Assembly (NCBI RefSeq): GCF_963675165.1
Contig: NC_087380.1
Location: 1,603,803-1,667,802, forward strand
Length of the DNA stretch: 64,000 bases
Direction: 5' to 3'
Source of the DNA: Halichondria panicea
Lineage: Eukaryota; Porifera; Demospongiae; Suberitida; Halichondriidae
Below the pieces are notes generated by a model. That model was not told the DNA's origin. It made no database searches and saw only the letters and a program-made list of their open reading frames with translations. Below, one piece after another: positions 20,701-32,052 of this stretch. The position numbers and the translations under genes are program-made. The number at the start of each line of letters is the position of its first letter. The first letter of the stretch is position 1.

Positions 20701-22477
20701 CTCTTGTACAGTTTGTGTTTGTGAGTTATAGGTACATAAACCCAAGGAAGATTGCATAGGTGGAATTGCTGTTGTAATATTTATGTTCACTATTTCAGGA
20801 GCTTGTTTTGATTTACCACCACTAATGGATGGAGGCATTGCCTACACTGGTGGACTTGTTGACAGCAGACCTATTAATACCATTGCTATCGTCACTTGTG
20901 ACAATGGCTACACTCTCACTACTGGAGGTGGAGGGAGTTTCAGAGCTTGTCAGAATGATGGGACCTGGGATGGAACTACTCCAACCTGTCAATGTGAGTT
21001 CCACTACATCTTAACAGTTACTTTACCTTTCTTGATACAGTAAACAAAGTAACCACTGAACCACCCACCACCTGTCCTGACCTCACTGTACCAGCCAATG
21101 GAGTGATCAGCTACAATATTGGGACTGCTAGTCCGAGACCAGTGGGCACTGTGGCCACCTACACCTGTGTCACTGGCTACACTCTCAATGGAGGCAGCAC
21201 CAGGACTTGTGGGAGTGATGGAGTGTGGAGTGGGTCAACTCCAGCTTGTCAAGGTAAGGAGTACTAATCTAAATGGTTAATAGATTGTGCTGTCTCCACA
21301 GCCACCTGTCCTGACCTTACTCCACCAACCAATGGAGTGATCATCTACAGCTCTAGTACCTCACCACACCCTCAGGGAACCGTGGCTAAACAGATCTGCT
21401 TGAATGGATACGTACCCTCCACTACCAGCACTGCTACCAGAGTGTGTGGAGCTGACAGATTGTGGAGTGGATCAGCTCTCACTTGTCAATGTAAACTAGT
21501 ACAATGAACTACCAGAGTTACAATCCTCCACCCCCACAGTACCTCCTGTTTACGTCTCCATGGGAACCACCAACTATGCTGCTATGAACTCACAGGTTGC
21601 CATAGACACCATCGGAGATACCACTGAGACAGCATTGACTTGCAGAAATGACTCAACTATTTGCTGTACAGGACAAGATAATCCCAATAGTGCCAATGGA
21701 TTAGGAGATTGGCTGTTTCCGAATGGAACAGTTGTCACTAGGAGTCAGGACATTACTGATTCAGACACTGATCTACTGTACATTGTTGGAGATACAGGTG
21801 CACTCAGACTCCATCGTCGAGGGTCTGTGTCAGGCCCCACTGGCTTCTACTGCTGTGTGATTCCTGGAAATACTGGAGTAGATATGACATTCTGTGTGCA
21901 GTTAGGTAAGTGGGTCTGTGTTATGCATTAATTGATTGTTGAGATGAGCGCAGCATGTATTGTGGTACTTGTCATACACTCCATTACAGCCTCTACTGAT
22001 GAGAGCTCTCTCTGTCAGAGTGACAACACTGGTGCTGTGGTGGGAGGAGTGGTGGCCCTGGTAGCAGTGATTGCAGTGACTGTAGTGATGGTGACCTACC
22101 TAGTGCTCCGGTACAAGAGAGGAGGGAAAATGTGAGTTTGAGTTATTTAAGTGGTTTGTGTCATTAGTTTTAAGTAGACACACTTTATCGTGTGCAAACA
22201 AGCTTCATATGGACTAAACAAACTGAAAGCTTTTATTGTTATAATTACTAACTAAGTAATATCTGTTCTCTCCACACACAGGACTGTTCCTCGAGATATC
22301 TCCCTTACTGATCAGGGTCAAAGTGCAGCCGCTACCTACGAGACCGTCACTGCCACTTATGAGGAGATCCCAGCCTCCAGAGAGGTCAAAAGTGACTACA
22401 GCTACACACAGAACAATGCCTACTCGACTGTGAGTGGGCGTGAGGCTCCAGCTGCTGAAGGAATATACGATAACTGA
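17762..22477 (+). CDS. Sushi/Ig receptor with 12 CCPs and tyrosine-rich tail
   Basis: Exons: 17762-17825, 17931-18107, 18164-18346, 18449-18661, 18731-18916, 18970-19155, 19211-19381, 19699-19893, 19981-20193, 20502-20687, 20799-20993, 21041-21253, 21302-21490, 21540-21905, 21990-22131, 22282-22477; 3075 nt, 1024 aa, open throughout. Signal peptide METQSVLLLL...CW; twelve CCP modules, one per exon (typical YTCDTGYTL...TRTC...WSGSAPxCQ); one A-type CC-Ig (CRNDSTICC, GDWLFPNG, GFYCCVIP); GG-rich helix; tail with YETV, YEEI, YSYT, YSTV and terminal YDN. All ectodomain exons are phase 1-1. A collapsed CCP relic (gttctgatttaccaccac) sits in the intron at ~18394-18430. The short Pro/Thr exon found before the helix in sister genes is absent. 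Likely a cell-surface recognition receptor signalling through SH2 proteins (inference). Confidence 0.85.
19382..20501. repeat. Duplicated intron with MITE-like insert inside the receptor gene
   Basis: The introns 19382-19698 and 20194-20501 are nearly identical (for example tagctagatcttaccatgg and ccttgccagaacgtaatag in both), each with the same ~200 bp insert related to the elements at 41262 and 56491. A block of CCP exons plus intron was therefore duplicated in tandem after the insertion. Confidence 0.75.
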
Positions 22478-22638
22478 ACTATCACATGACTCATCGTTTA
22501 ATTTGTATTTCTAGTTGATGCAGAGCATGTAGATATTATAATTATTATACGTGCTTCATCAGCCCACTATGTTCGTTTTCTTTTAGTAAACGTTATTTTA
22601 TAAAAATTGATAAAGCATAAACACTATATAAATTGTAC

Positions 22639-22820
22639 TACCGTGTAGCACGAAATTTTCGAGGCCCTTATATTTCGTGGAATGGCCTCTAAAAGCATTT
22701 CGTTGCAGTGGAATGACTGCTTTCCGGAAAAGCTACACATTTTAAACTTCAATTTTCGTATATACTAACCCACAAAATCCGCGAAAATTAAGCCCCTCGA
22801 AAATTTCGCGCTATAGGGTA
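22639..22820. mobile_element. Short palindromic MITE
   Basis: Left end taccgtgtagcacgaaattt and right end aaatttcgcgctatagggta are inverted copies with ~180 bp between the outer ends. Fragments of the same family occur at 47880-47950 and around 12310-12440. It ends only ~15 bp before the conserved upstream element of the next unit. The rest of 22478-22640 shows nothing else. Confidence 0.7.
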
Positions 22821-22834
22821 TGTTAACAGGCATG

Positions 22835-22860
22835 GGGTGGGTAAAGATCATTAATGGAAC
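22835..22860 (+). promoter_or_regulatory. Conserved upstream element (copy 3)
   Basis: gggtgggtaaagatcattaa followed by tggaac, 64 bp upstream of the ATG at 22899, matching copies at 14641, 27293 and 30637. Inferred promoter or leader element. Confidence 0.5.
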
Positions 22861-22898
22861 AACTTCCAAAGATTACTGTGTGTAAGAGGTTGCATGCA

Positions 22899-25454
22899 AT
22901 GAAGACTCAAGGTGTTCTGCTGTTATTGCTGTGTGCTGTGTCCACCTGCTGGGGACAGCAAGGTAAATCCTGTGATAATGATTGGTAGTAGGTATGAGCT
23001 ATGACTATGAACTTGGTTTGAACCTTGTATCACTCAACAGTTTCCCTCACTCTGGGATCTGGTCCTGTCATCACCACTAACAACACGGAGATCTTTATCA
23101 CTGATATTGGAGAGGATGCTGTTGGTGGTCTGCCTTCTCTCACCTGTCACACTGACCTCACTACCTGCTGTAGGAGTAACGCTGACAACAATGGCATGGG
23201 GTCACTAGGACAGTGGACGTTTCCTGATGGGAGTGTGATGCTGGGAAATGGTGCCTCAATGACTACTGGACAGCAGTTCTACTTCGTAAGGAATGAACCT
23301 CAGGTCATCAAACTGTCTCGTAGAGATAACGTCAATCCCCTCACTCCAACCGGATCATACTGTACCAACTATTGGAGGAAATATGACCCTCTGTGTTAAC
23401 CTGGGTGGGTGAGTGGATTGCACAATCGTCAGTAACCTGTACACAGTGGTGTGTATGTCCCTTCCTCCCCCTACCAATGGAGTAATCTCGTACTCTGACC
23501 CTACAATGGGTCTGAACACTGTGGCCACCTACACCTGTAACATTGGCTATGCTCTCACTGGAGACACCATCAGGTCTTGTTGGAGTGATGGAGTGTGGAG
23601 TGGATCAGCTCCAACTTGTCAAGGTGTTAAAATTGGATCGAGATACATCAGTGTGCTTACATGGGAAATTATTTTCATGCTATAATTTGATACTTTATCC
23701 CCCCACAGTCGCCACTGTCACCTGCTCTGATGATCTCCCAACCATCTCTAATGGAGGCATAACCTATATGTTTGGGTTCACTAACAGCAGACCTGTGGGT
23801 GCTACAGCCACTTACATTTGTTTTAGTGGCTACCGTCTGACTGGAGTGTCAGTAAGAACTTGTGGGAGTGATGGATTGTGGAGCTCAATAACAGCTCCAG
23901 TGTGTGAGGGTAAGGAATGAATAATGTGTACGTTGAGTGTATCTGTTCCCATATAGTGATAACCTGCTTTGACCTATCTTCACTGGTAAATGGAAACGTC
24001 CACTATGGTGGTGCTGGATCCCCTGGCAGTAGACCAGTAGACACTGTGGTCACATACAACTGTAACACTGGCTTCACTCTCACTGGAGGCAGCACCAGGA
24101 CTTGTGGGAGTGATGGAATGTGGAGTGGGTCAGCTCCAACTTGTCAGCGTAAGTGGAATGTGTTTGTTTGTCGTGTGAATCTGTTTCCATTCAGAAATCA
24201 CGTGCACTGATCTGCTCTCACCGCCTAATAATGGAGCTATTTCCTATAATGGTGGATCCACTGACATCAGACCTATCAACACCATAGCTACACACAGCTG
24301 CAACACTGGCTACACTCTCAATGGAGAGTGTGTCAGAAGGACAGAACATGGAATGGTTCACCTCCAACTTGTCAAGGTGAGGACAAATAGTTACCAATAG
24401 TTGTTAGTGGACTCCTTGTTGACAGTTTCCTGTGGCCCCCCTCCCTCTATTACCAACGGATATCCCGGACAACCAACCAGCACAATGATCGGAGGAGAGG
24501 CGATCTACACCTGTGACACTGGATTCATTCTTATTGGCTTTGAAACCATCATGTGTTTGAGTACTGGTAACTGGAGCACCTCACCGTCCTGTCAGAGTAA
24601 GTGCGGCAGTTTTTTTATTTTATTATTACCACCGCCCTATAGCCCCTCCCCCTGTGTACTTGTCCCTCTCCTCCACCAACTATTTGTCTGGGCTCTCTGA
24701 GATCCCCCTGTCCTCCATGGGAGAGGGGAGTGGCCTCGTCTGTCATACTGACCTTGCTGGCTGCTGTGAGGGGAACACAGGAGATTGGTACTATCCTAAC
24801 GGTTCTGTTGTTATGGAGGATGGAGCGTTGTATGTTAGCAGAGGTCAGATGAGTGTCAGTCTGATGATGAGTGGAACAGCTACTGCTCCTGGTGGTGTCT
24901 ACTGCTGTGTGGTGCCTACCAGTGGAGGGATGAGCACAGCATGCAATGTGTTAGGTTAGTGCTGACAATAATTACACTGTTGGGTTGTCATTGTCCCATA
25001 TTCCATTACAGCCTCTACTGATGATCATGAGAGCTCTGAGTCTCCCTCTAGATCTGACAACACTGGTGCTGTGGTGGGAGGAGTGGTGGCCCTGGTAGCG
25101 GTGGTGGTGATTGCAGTGACTGTAGTGATGGTGACCTACCTAGTGCTCCGGTACAAGAGAGGAGGGAAAATGTGAGTTTGTTTAAAGTGGTTTGTGGTTT
25201 GTGTAACTTACGGACTAAACAAAAGGAAAGCCATAACTACTTCACTTATTTCTACACACAGGACTGTTACTCAAGATATCCCCCTTACTGAGCAGGGTCA
25301 AAGTGCAGCCGCTACCTACGAGACCGTCCACGCCACTTATAAGGAGATCCCAGCCTCCAGAGAGGTCAAAGGTGACTACAGCTACACACAGAACAATTCC
25401 TACTTGACTGTGAGTGGGCACGACAACACAGAGACTCCAGCTGTGGAAATATAA
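22899..25454 (+). pseudogene. Sushi/Ig receptor with two frameshifted exons
   Basis: Exons: 22899-22962 (signal peptide), 23041-23404 (B-type CC-Ig), CCPs 23447-23623, 23709-23909, 23957-24148, 24195-24376 and 24426-24596, 24643-24954 (C-type CC-Ig: CHTDLAGCC, GDWYYPNG, GVYCCVVP), 25012-25171 (helix), 25262-25454 (tail). Two exons are off frame: the first Ig lost 8 bases between repeats of tactg near 23360, destroying YCC and giving a stop at 23397-23399; the CCP at 24195 lost material near 24328. All other exons are open and phase-compatible, so skipping both damaged exons would restore a full frame. The tail differs from the others: YETV, YKEI instead of YEEI, YLTV, and it ends PAVEI without YDN. 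It may be a pseudogene, an allele, or a gene using alternative splicing. Confidence 0.75.
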
Positions 25455-25643
25455 ATTATGATAACTGAACTTCATTATGTTTTTAGCTCATGCAGATGTG
25501 AATATAGTTTCAGTGTACAATATTTAGCTACTGTAGGAGCTCCTCCCCTCATCCTCCTTCTCACAAATGATGCATGTTTAGACAACATTTTCAATGAAAG
25601 TGGTTTCACGATAAGTTCAAAGTCACATGACTACACAGCTGGA

Positions 25644-25762
25644 TCATAGACTTGCCTGTTGAGGTCGTAGTGTCATTCCAGCACTGGAGGCTCCCTTGTT
25701 GGACCCGTACTGAAGACTGGTCACCATGTTCCCCTCTTGAATCACCTCAGACGAGAAGTCCC
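25644..25762 (-). pseudogene. Calponin/transgelin-like C-terminal exon
   Basis: On the minus strand an exon-like stretch encodes DFSSEVIQEGNMVTSLQYGS followed directly by NKGASSAGMTLRPQQASL and a stop. The xxLQxGxNKGASxAGM core is the calponin-family repeat found near the C-terminus of transgelins and calponins (actin binding). An AG acceptor precedes it. I find no upstream calponin-homology exons in the ~350 bp to the phosphatase relic, so it looks like an isolated fragment. Confidence 0.55.
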
Positions 25763-26122
25763 TCTCATTCTCTCAGCTTCTTTTAGCCGAAAAACATTCT
25801 TACGAGCAGTATACGGCTCAAGGCTATGATCCCAAACAGCACCTTCATATTAGTGTGTGTGCATGTTGACATTAAATGCATTTCTCTACAGTGGACACTA
25901 TATACAGCCATTTCCTGAACAGTGGACTCTAATCTTTGATCTTTGATAATTACATTTGCCTGGTATTGTGGTAAGAGGTAATTAATTATTTTATGTGTCA
26001 TTCACCATCACTATTGCTGCACAATCCTTATAAGAAATAATTATAATTATAATCAGAAATAGCCAAGGTATATATATATAGATGTGCATACCTGTATTGT
26101 TGTCATGTGACACACTGCATAG
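25763..26122. other. Intergenic, no gene seen
   Basis: AT-rich sequence between the calponin-like exon and phosphatase copy 2. The 3' part (~26060-26120) resembles the sequence before phosphatase copy 1 (ttgatgtcatgtgacacactgcat type), marking the edge of the duplicated block. Confidence 0.4.
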
Positions 26123-27134
26123 ACGCCCTCCTAAATACTGTACATGCTCGACAGTGGAGGAGGGACTGCATGAGTTACCATGCAGGAGCTTAGTGGTGTA
26201 TGATGATCAAATCAAATGGTGAGCCATTCACACAGTCTGTGTTGAGATAATCATTTCTTCCTTTAGGGTTGTGGATACGTCCAAGGAACTAACTGCCAAA
26301 GTAATTCCTGCTATTGCTTTTTTCACATTCCAAGGTAATCATATAATTATTACCATTACCTTATAGTGTTCTCATAATATCTGTGTGTTTTGTTTGACCC
26401 CTTCCCCCTACCTGTGTACTGTACCAGCTGTCACTACCCCCTCCCCCCACTCCTTGCAGCACTGGATACTAGAAGGTCTACTCCCCTAACTTGTGTCAAG
26501 GCACTGCCAATGATACCGTCTCTCCACAGACACAGGGCAAACAATGAGTGTGTTCCTACCTCTAGTCTCATCCCCACACCCAATATCCGCTCTCATTAAC
26601 TGCTTAGAGGTCTGTGTAGGAGGCTAACAAAATACTGGCTTCAAAATGTGTATATAATAAGTCTATTTATTCCCTCCTCCCCCCCCCCGCACACACACAC
26701 ACACACACGCACACACACATTGTAGAGTTGATATCGACTCTGTTTGCTCAGGCCAATGTACGCATGACTGTGGTGGGTCATAACCATGGCAACAATTGGT
26801 GCTGTCCCATCCTAGGCTCTGATCACATGATCTGCTACGCTAGACACACTGGCTATGGGGGCTATGGAACGTGAGTGCATAGCAGACTAGTACAACTATG
26901 GTACACACTTTGACCCAAAATTATGCCATTTTTTCACTATTTGGGCTGGCCCTGCCCTGTTGTTGTGATATGCACAACTAAGAGTTTTCGGTAAAAATGT
27001 ATTACATGACTACATAAGTCTGAATACCTTACACCCCCCCCTCTAGTTGGATGAGGGGATCGCGTGTGTTGGTACTCAAGGAGCAGGGACAGTACAGCAC
27101 TTACGTCAGAATGGAAGATGGCAGGGTCATCTGA
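26123..27134 (+). pseudogene. Purple acid phosphatase-like 3' fragment (copy 2, broken)
   Basis: Copy of the fragment at 16449, same exon order: 26123-26218, 26267-26334, from 26460, then through GHNHGNNWCC and GYGGYG to a stop at 27132-27134. The first exon carries ~16 extra bases and an in-frame TAG (stop near 26190), the second lacks several bases, and the third has TAG where copy 1 has CAG (GY*KVYSP). It is therefore non-functional and more decayed than copy 1. Confidence 0.75.
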
Positions 27135-27292
27135 TTCATAATGACTGTTAGCATTTATAGCTACACTGATCAATTTTCTGTTAAAAAGTACATAATCTGC
27201 AATGACATTCAAATATTAAATCTACATTCTCAACTCAGCGGTTAGGGTGGGAAAAGTGTGTGTGTTTGAGTGGCTAAGGTTGCTGGCCATGT

Positions 27293-27318
27293 GGGTGGGT
27301 AAAGATCATTACTGGAAA
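27293..27318 (+). promoter_or_regulatory. Conserved upstream element (copy 4)
   Basis: gtgggtaaagatcattactg, 64 bp upstream of the ATG at 27357; one base differs from copies 1 and 3 in the last positions. Confidence 0.5.
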
Positions 27319-27356
27319 ATAACTGTTTTGGATGTGTCTCATACAAGATGCAAAGA

Positions 27357-30300
27357 ATGGAGACTCAAGGTGTTCTGCTTCAGCTACTTTTGTTGTGTGC
27401 TGTGTCTACCTGCTGGGGACAGCAAGGTAATCCTGTGGTAATGATTTGTTATGGTAGTAGGTGCACAATAATCCTATCACTTTCTCACAGTGATCTGCTT
27501 GTCCCTCTCTCCCCCCACCAATGGAGTCATCTCCTACTCTGATACAACACTGGGCAATGGTACTGTGGCCACCTACATATGTACCACTGGCTACACTCTC
27601 ATTGAAGATACCACCAGGACTTGTGGGAGTGATGGAATGTGGAGTGGGTTTGCTCCAACTTGTCAGCGTAAGTGGAATGAACTTTGTACTGTTTGTTTGT
27701 TGAGTGTATCGTCTCCCATACAGCTAACTGCCGTGACTTACCCTCACTGACCAACGGGATGATTATGTACAGTGCTGGATCCACTGACAACAGACCTTTC
27801 AGCTCTACAGCTGTGCACTCCTGCAACCCTGGCTACACTCTCACTGGAGGTATCAGCAGGGTCTGTGTGAGTGGAGGGAGATGGAGTGGGTCAGCTCCAA
27901 TTTGTCAGCGTATACGTAAAGTGGAATTGAATTTGTACTGTTGAATGTATAATTTATGTTCACTATTTCAGGACCTTGTTTTGATTTACCACAACTAATG
28001 AATGGAGGCATTACCTACACTGATGGACTTGCTGACAGCAGACCTATTAATACCGTTGCTACCTACACTTGTGACAATGGCTACACTCTCACTACTGGAG
28101 GGAGTTTCAGACAATGTCAGAATGATGGCACCTGGAGTGGGTCAGCTCCAACCTGTCAATGTTAGTTCCACTACATCTTAACAGTTGCTTCACCTTTCTT
28201 GATACAGTGAACACAGTACCCACTGAACCACCAACCACCTGTCCTGACCTCACTGTACCAGGCAATGGAATGATCAGCTACAATATGGGGACTTTTAGTC
28301 CGAGACCAGTGGACACTGTGGCCACCTACACCTGTACCACTGGCTACACTCTCAATGGAGGCAGCACCAGGACTTGTGGGAGTAATGGGACCTGGAGTGG
28401 GTTTGCTCCAATATGTCAGCGTACGTGGAATGGACTTTATACTGTTTGTTTGTTGAGTGTATCGTCTCCCATGCAGCTAACTGCCCTGACTTACCCTCAC
28501 TGACCAATGGGATGATTATGTACAGTGCTGGATCCACTGACAACATACCTTTCCTCTCTAGTGCTACACACTCCTGCAACCCTGGCTACACTCTCACTGG
28601 AGGTACCATCAGGGCTTGTGTGAGTGGAGGGATCTGGACTGGGTCAGCTCCAACTTGTCAACGTAAGTGGAATTGAATTTGTACTGTATAATTTATGTTC
28701 ACTATTATTTTCAGGAGCTTGTTTTGATTTACCACCACTAATGAATGGAGGCATTACCTACGCTGGTGGACTTGTTGACAGCAGACCTATTAATACCATT
28801 GCTACCTTCACTTGTGACAATGGCTACACTCTCACTGGAGGGGGTTTCAAAACTTGTCAGAAAGATGGGACCTGGAGTGGATCAGCTGTAAGCTGTCAAT
28901 GTGAGTTTCCACTACATCTTAATAGTTGCTTTACATTTATTGATACAGTGAACACAGGACCCACTGAACCATCCACCACCTGTTCTGACCTCACTGTACC
29001 AGCCAATGGAATGATTGGCTACAATATGGGGACTGCTAGTCTGAGACCAGTGGGCACTGTGGCCACCTACACCTGTAACACTGGCTACACACTCAATGGA
29101 GACGTCACCAGGACTTGTGGGAGTGATGGAGTGTGGAGTGGGTCAGCTCCAACTTGTCAAGGTAAGGAGAACAAGATAATCTAAATGGTTAATAGATGGT
29201 GCTGTCTCCACAGCCACCTGTCTTGACCTCACTGTACCAGTCAATGGAGTGATCATCTACAGCTCTAGTACCTCACCACACCCTCAGGGAACCATGGCTA
29301 CACAGAGCTGCTTGAATGGATACGTACCCTCCACTACCAGCACTGCTACCAGAGTGTGTAGAGCTGACAGATTGTGGAGTGGATCAGCTCTCACTTGTCA
29401 ATGTAAGCTAGTACAATGTACACTAACAGACTTACAATCCCCCACCCCCACAGTACCTCCTGTTTACGTCTCCGTGGGATCCACCAACTATCTTGCTATG
29501 AACTCACAGGTTGCCATAAATACCATCGGAGATACCACTGAGACAGCACTGACTTGCAGAACTGACTCAACTATTTGCTGTACAGCACAAGATAATTCAG
29601 GAGATTGGCTACTACCAAATGGAACAGTTGTCACTAGGAGTCAGGACATTACTGATTCAGACACTGATCTACTGTACAGTGTTGGAGATACAGGTGCACT
29701 CAGACTCCATCGTCGAGGGTCTGTGTCAGGCCCCACTGGCTCCTACTGCTGTGTGATTCCTGACAATACTGGAGCAGAACTGGCATTCTGTGTGCAGTTA
29801 GGTAAGTGGGTCTGTGTTCATCCATTAATTTAATGATTATGCCATGTTTCAGTGACTGAAGTCATCACTACCTCTCCTCTCACTACAAGTAAGTGGCACT
29901 ATCATTGAGATGAGCACAGCATTTATTGTGTTAGGTTGGTTCTGAGTTGTCTCATACATTCCATTACAGCCTCTACTGATGAGAGCTCTCTTTGTCAGAG
30001 TGACAACACTGGTGCTGTGGTGGGAGGAGTGGTGGCCCTGGTAGCAATGGTGGTGATTGCAGTGACTGTAGTGATGGTGACCTACCTAGTGCTCCGGTAC
30101 AAGAGAGGAGAGAAAATGTGAGTTTAAGTAGTTTGTGTCATTAGTTTAAGTAGACACACTTTGTTCAGTGTAAACAAGCTTCGTATGAACTAAACAAACT
30201 GAAAGCGTTATTGTCATTTACTAAGTAATATCATCTGTTCTCTCCACACACAGGACTGTTCCTCGAGATATCTCCCTTACTGACCAGGGTCAAAGTGCAG

Positions 30301-30449
30301 CCGCTACCTACGAGACCGTCCCTGCCACTTATGAGGAGATCCCATCCTCCAGAGAGGTCAAAGGTGACTACAGCTACACACAGAACAATGCCTACTCGAC
30401 TGTGAGTGGGCGTGAGGCTCCTGCTGCTAGAGGAATATACGATAACTGA
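27357..30449 (+). CDS. Sushi/Ig receptor with 8 CCPs and tyrosine-rich tail
   Basis: Exons: 27357-27426, 27491-27667, 27724-27915, 27972-28160, 28208-28420, 28477-28662, 28715-28900, 28949-29161, 29214-29402, 29454-29801, 29853-29888, 29970-30117, 30254-30449; 2343 nt, 780 aa, open throughout. The ATG at 27357 aligns with the family start METQGVLL; an in-frame ATG at 27348 would add three residues. Order: signal peptide, eight one-exon CCPs, A-type CC-Ig (CRTDSTICC, GDWLLPNG, GSYCCVIP; eight residues shorter in the loop than at 21540), a 12-residue Thr/Pro exon, helix (VVGGVVALVAMVVIAVTVV), tail with YETV, YEEI, YSYT, YSTV and terminal YDN. Closest relative is the gene at 17762. Confidence 0.85.
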
Positions 30450-30636
30450 ACTATCACATGACTCAAGTAGAAAACATTTGTTTAGTTTATTTTTATTTGA
30501 TACAGATATACGTACTTTACCTCTCCTTTTCACCCACAAAAATGTTATGGCACAAAACAATAATAATGTAGAATAAATTTATGATGGCTTTTAAAATAAT
30601 GATAGAATAGAAAATTGATTAACAAGGAAAACTATG

Positions 30637-30666
30637 TGTGTAGGTAAAGATCGTTAATGGAACAAC
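30637..30666 (+). promoter_or_regulatory. Conserved upstream element (copy 5)
   Basis: taggtaaagatcgttaatgg and aacaac precede the relic signal-peptide exon at 30702 by ~60 bp, with two changes from the other copies. Confidence 0.4.
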
Positions 30667-30701
30667 TTACAAACAGATACAATGAAGAAGTTGTGCATGC
30701 A

Positions 30702-31542
30702 ATGTAAGGTGTTCAGCTTCTGCTGCTGTTGCTGTTGTGTGCTGTGTCCACCTGCTGGGGACAGCAAGGTAATTAAGTAGATATATTCTAGCAGTCAGTT
30801 CCATAGAGTTCTCGTCTGTGTGTTCCTGTTGAGTACCATAATCTCATATCTCGATCATATGTTGTTGAGTGTAAAAAGTGGGATTAAGTCATTAATTTCA
30901 GCAGCGAAATAACAAACTTTAGCACACAAAATGTGGTTTCAACATTGATTTAACTAACATACTACCATGTAAAATGTGGGCGTGTTTTGAGCTAATCACA
31001 TGTGCAACTCAATGAATATCATTAAACTATTTTCACAGTCCCTATTATTCAAATTGTAAAAAAGACTGCCTATAAAAAATTATTCCGGAATATTTGGCAC
31101 AGGCCTACCCACTCACTGATCAACAGGATACAGTGCTGGATCCACTAGCAACAGATCTTTCCTCTCTAGTGCTATGCACACCTGCAACATTGGCTAATAG
31201 TATATAATCTCACTGGAACTAGATCTACTTTCAATGCAGGCACCAGGTTCTGTGTGAGTGGAGGAATCTGGGATCAACACCATAGCTATGCATAGCTGCA
31301 ACACTGGCTACATTCTCAATGGATACAGTGGAATAGCTCACCTCCAATTTGTCAAGGTGAGGACAAAATTACAGTAAATACCCAGTTTCCTGTGGCCCCC
31401 CTCCCACTATTACCAATGGATCTCCTGGACAACCAACCAGCACAATAATTGGAGGAGAGAGGCGACCTACACCTGTGACACTGGATTCAGTTTGCATGAG
31501 TTCTGGCAACTGGAGGCTGAGCTGCTCACCGTCATTGTCAGA
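30702..31542 (+). pseudogene. Relic of a sushi/Ig receptor unit
   Basis: 30702-30768 is a signal-peptide exon with the family sequence (ctgtgtccacctgctgggg) but a deletion after the ATG gives ATG-TAA. Decayed CCP pieces follow at ~31105-31200, ~31235-31357 and 31386-31542 (tttcctgtggcccccctccc, gtgacactggattcag), with stops and deletions. The CC-Ig, helix and tail exons that should follow are missing. The segment order resembles the unit at 22899. Confidence 0.75.
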
Positions 31543-32052
31543 GTAAGTCCCTCTCTAGTGTTGTCTCAAGTGTTGCCACGGCCACTATAGTACTAGTTGG
31601 GCGGATCTATGGGCGGATCTAGCAGAACGTGTGTAGTATAAAGGATTCAAGATTCATTGTCCGACCTCCTCTGGAATTTATGTGGCTTTCATGCACACAA
31701 TGTAATCACCAACCTATGAATTAAATTATTTGTCACTGATTTAATAGATGATTTTGATATAGAATTAAGTTCTCCAGACCCTATTTTTAATCGAGGCTGC
31801 ATGGTGCGAGAGACTATAGACCTCTAACACTATGACATCGTAGCTTGTCCAGATGTAATATGACATTCAACTGAACTGCAATAATTATAGGATTGAATTT
31901 CATGTGCACATTTCCTTTTCACTTCCTTATCAATGACTTCTATTAGTCTACAATTTGATATACCTGTGTGCATATGAATTTATTAAAAAAAAATATATAT
32001 CTAAGCAATATCATCTACAAGCTATTAGCTAGGTAATACTATTACCAGTATA
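31543..32052. other. Intergenic, repeat debris
   Basis: Contains a piece shared with ~508-605 (ttctccagaccctatttt...) near 31765. No coding sequence recognised. Confidence 0.4.

Noticed and set aside
25783-26001. Minus-strand open frame upstream of the calponin-like exon
   Set aside because: No calponin-homology features and no splice signals in the right phase.
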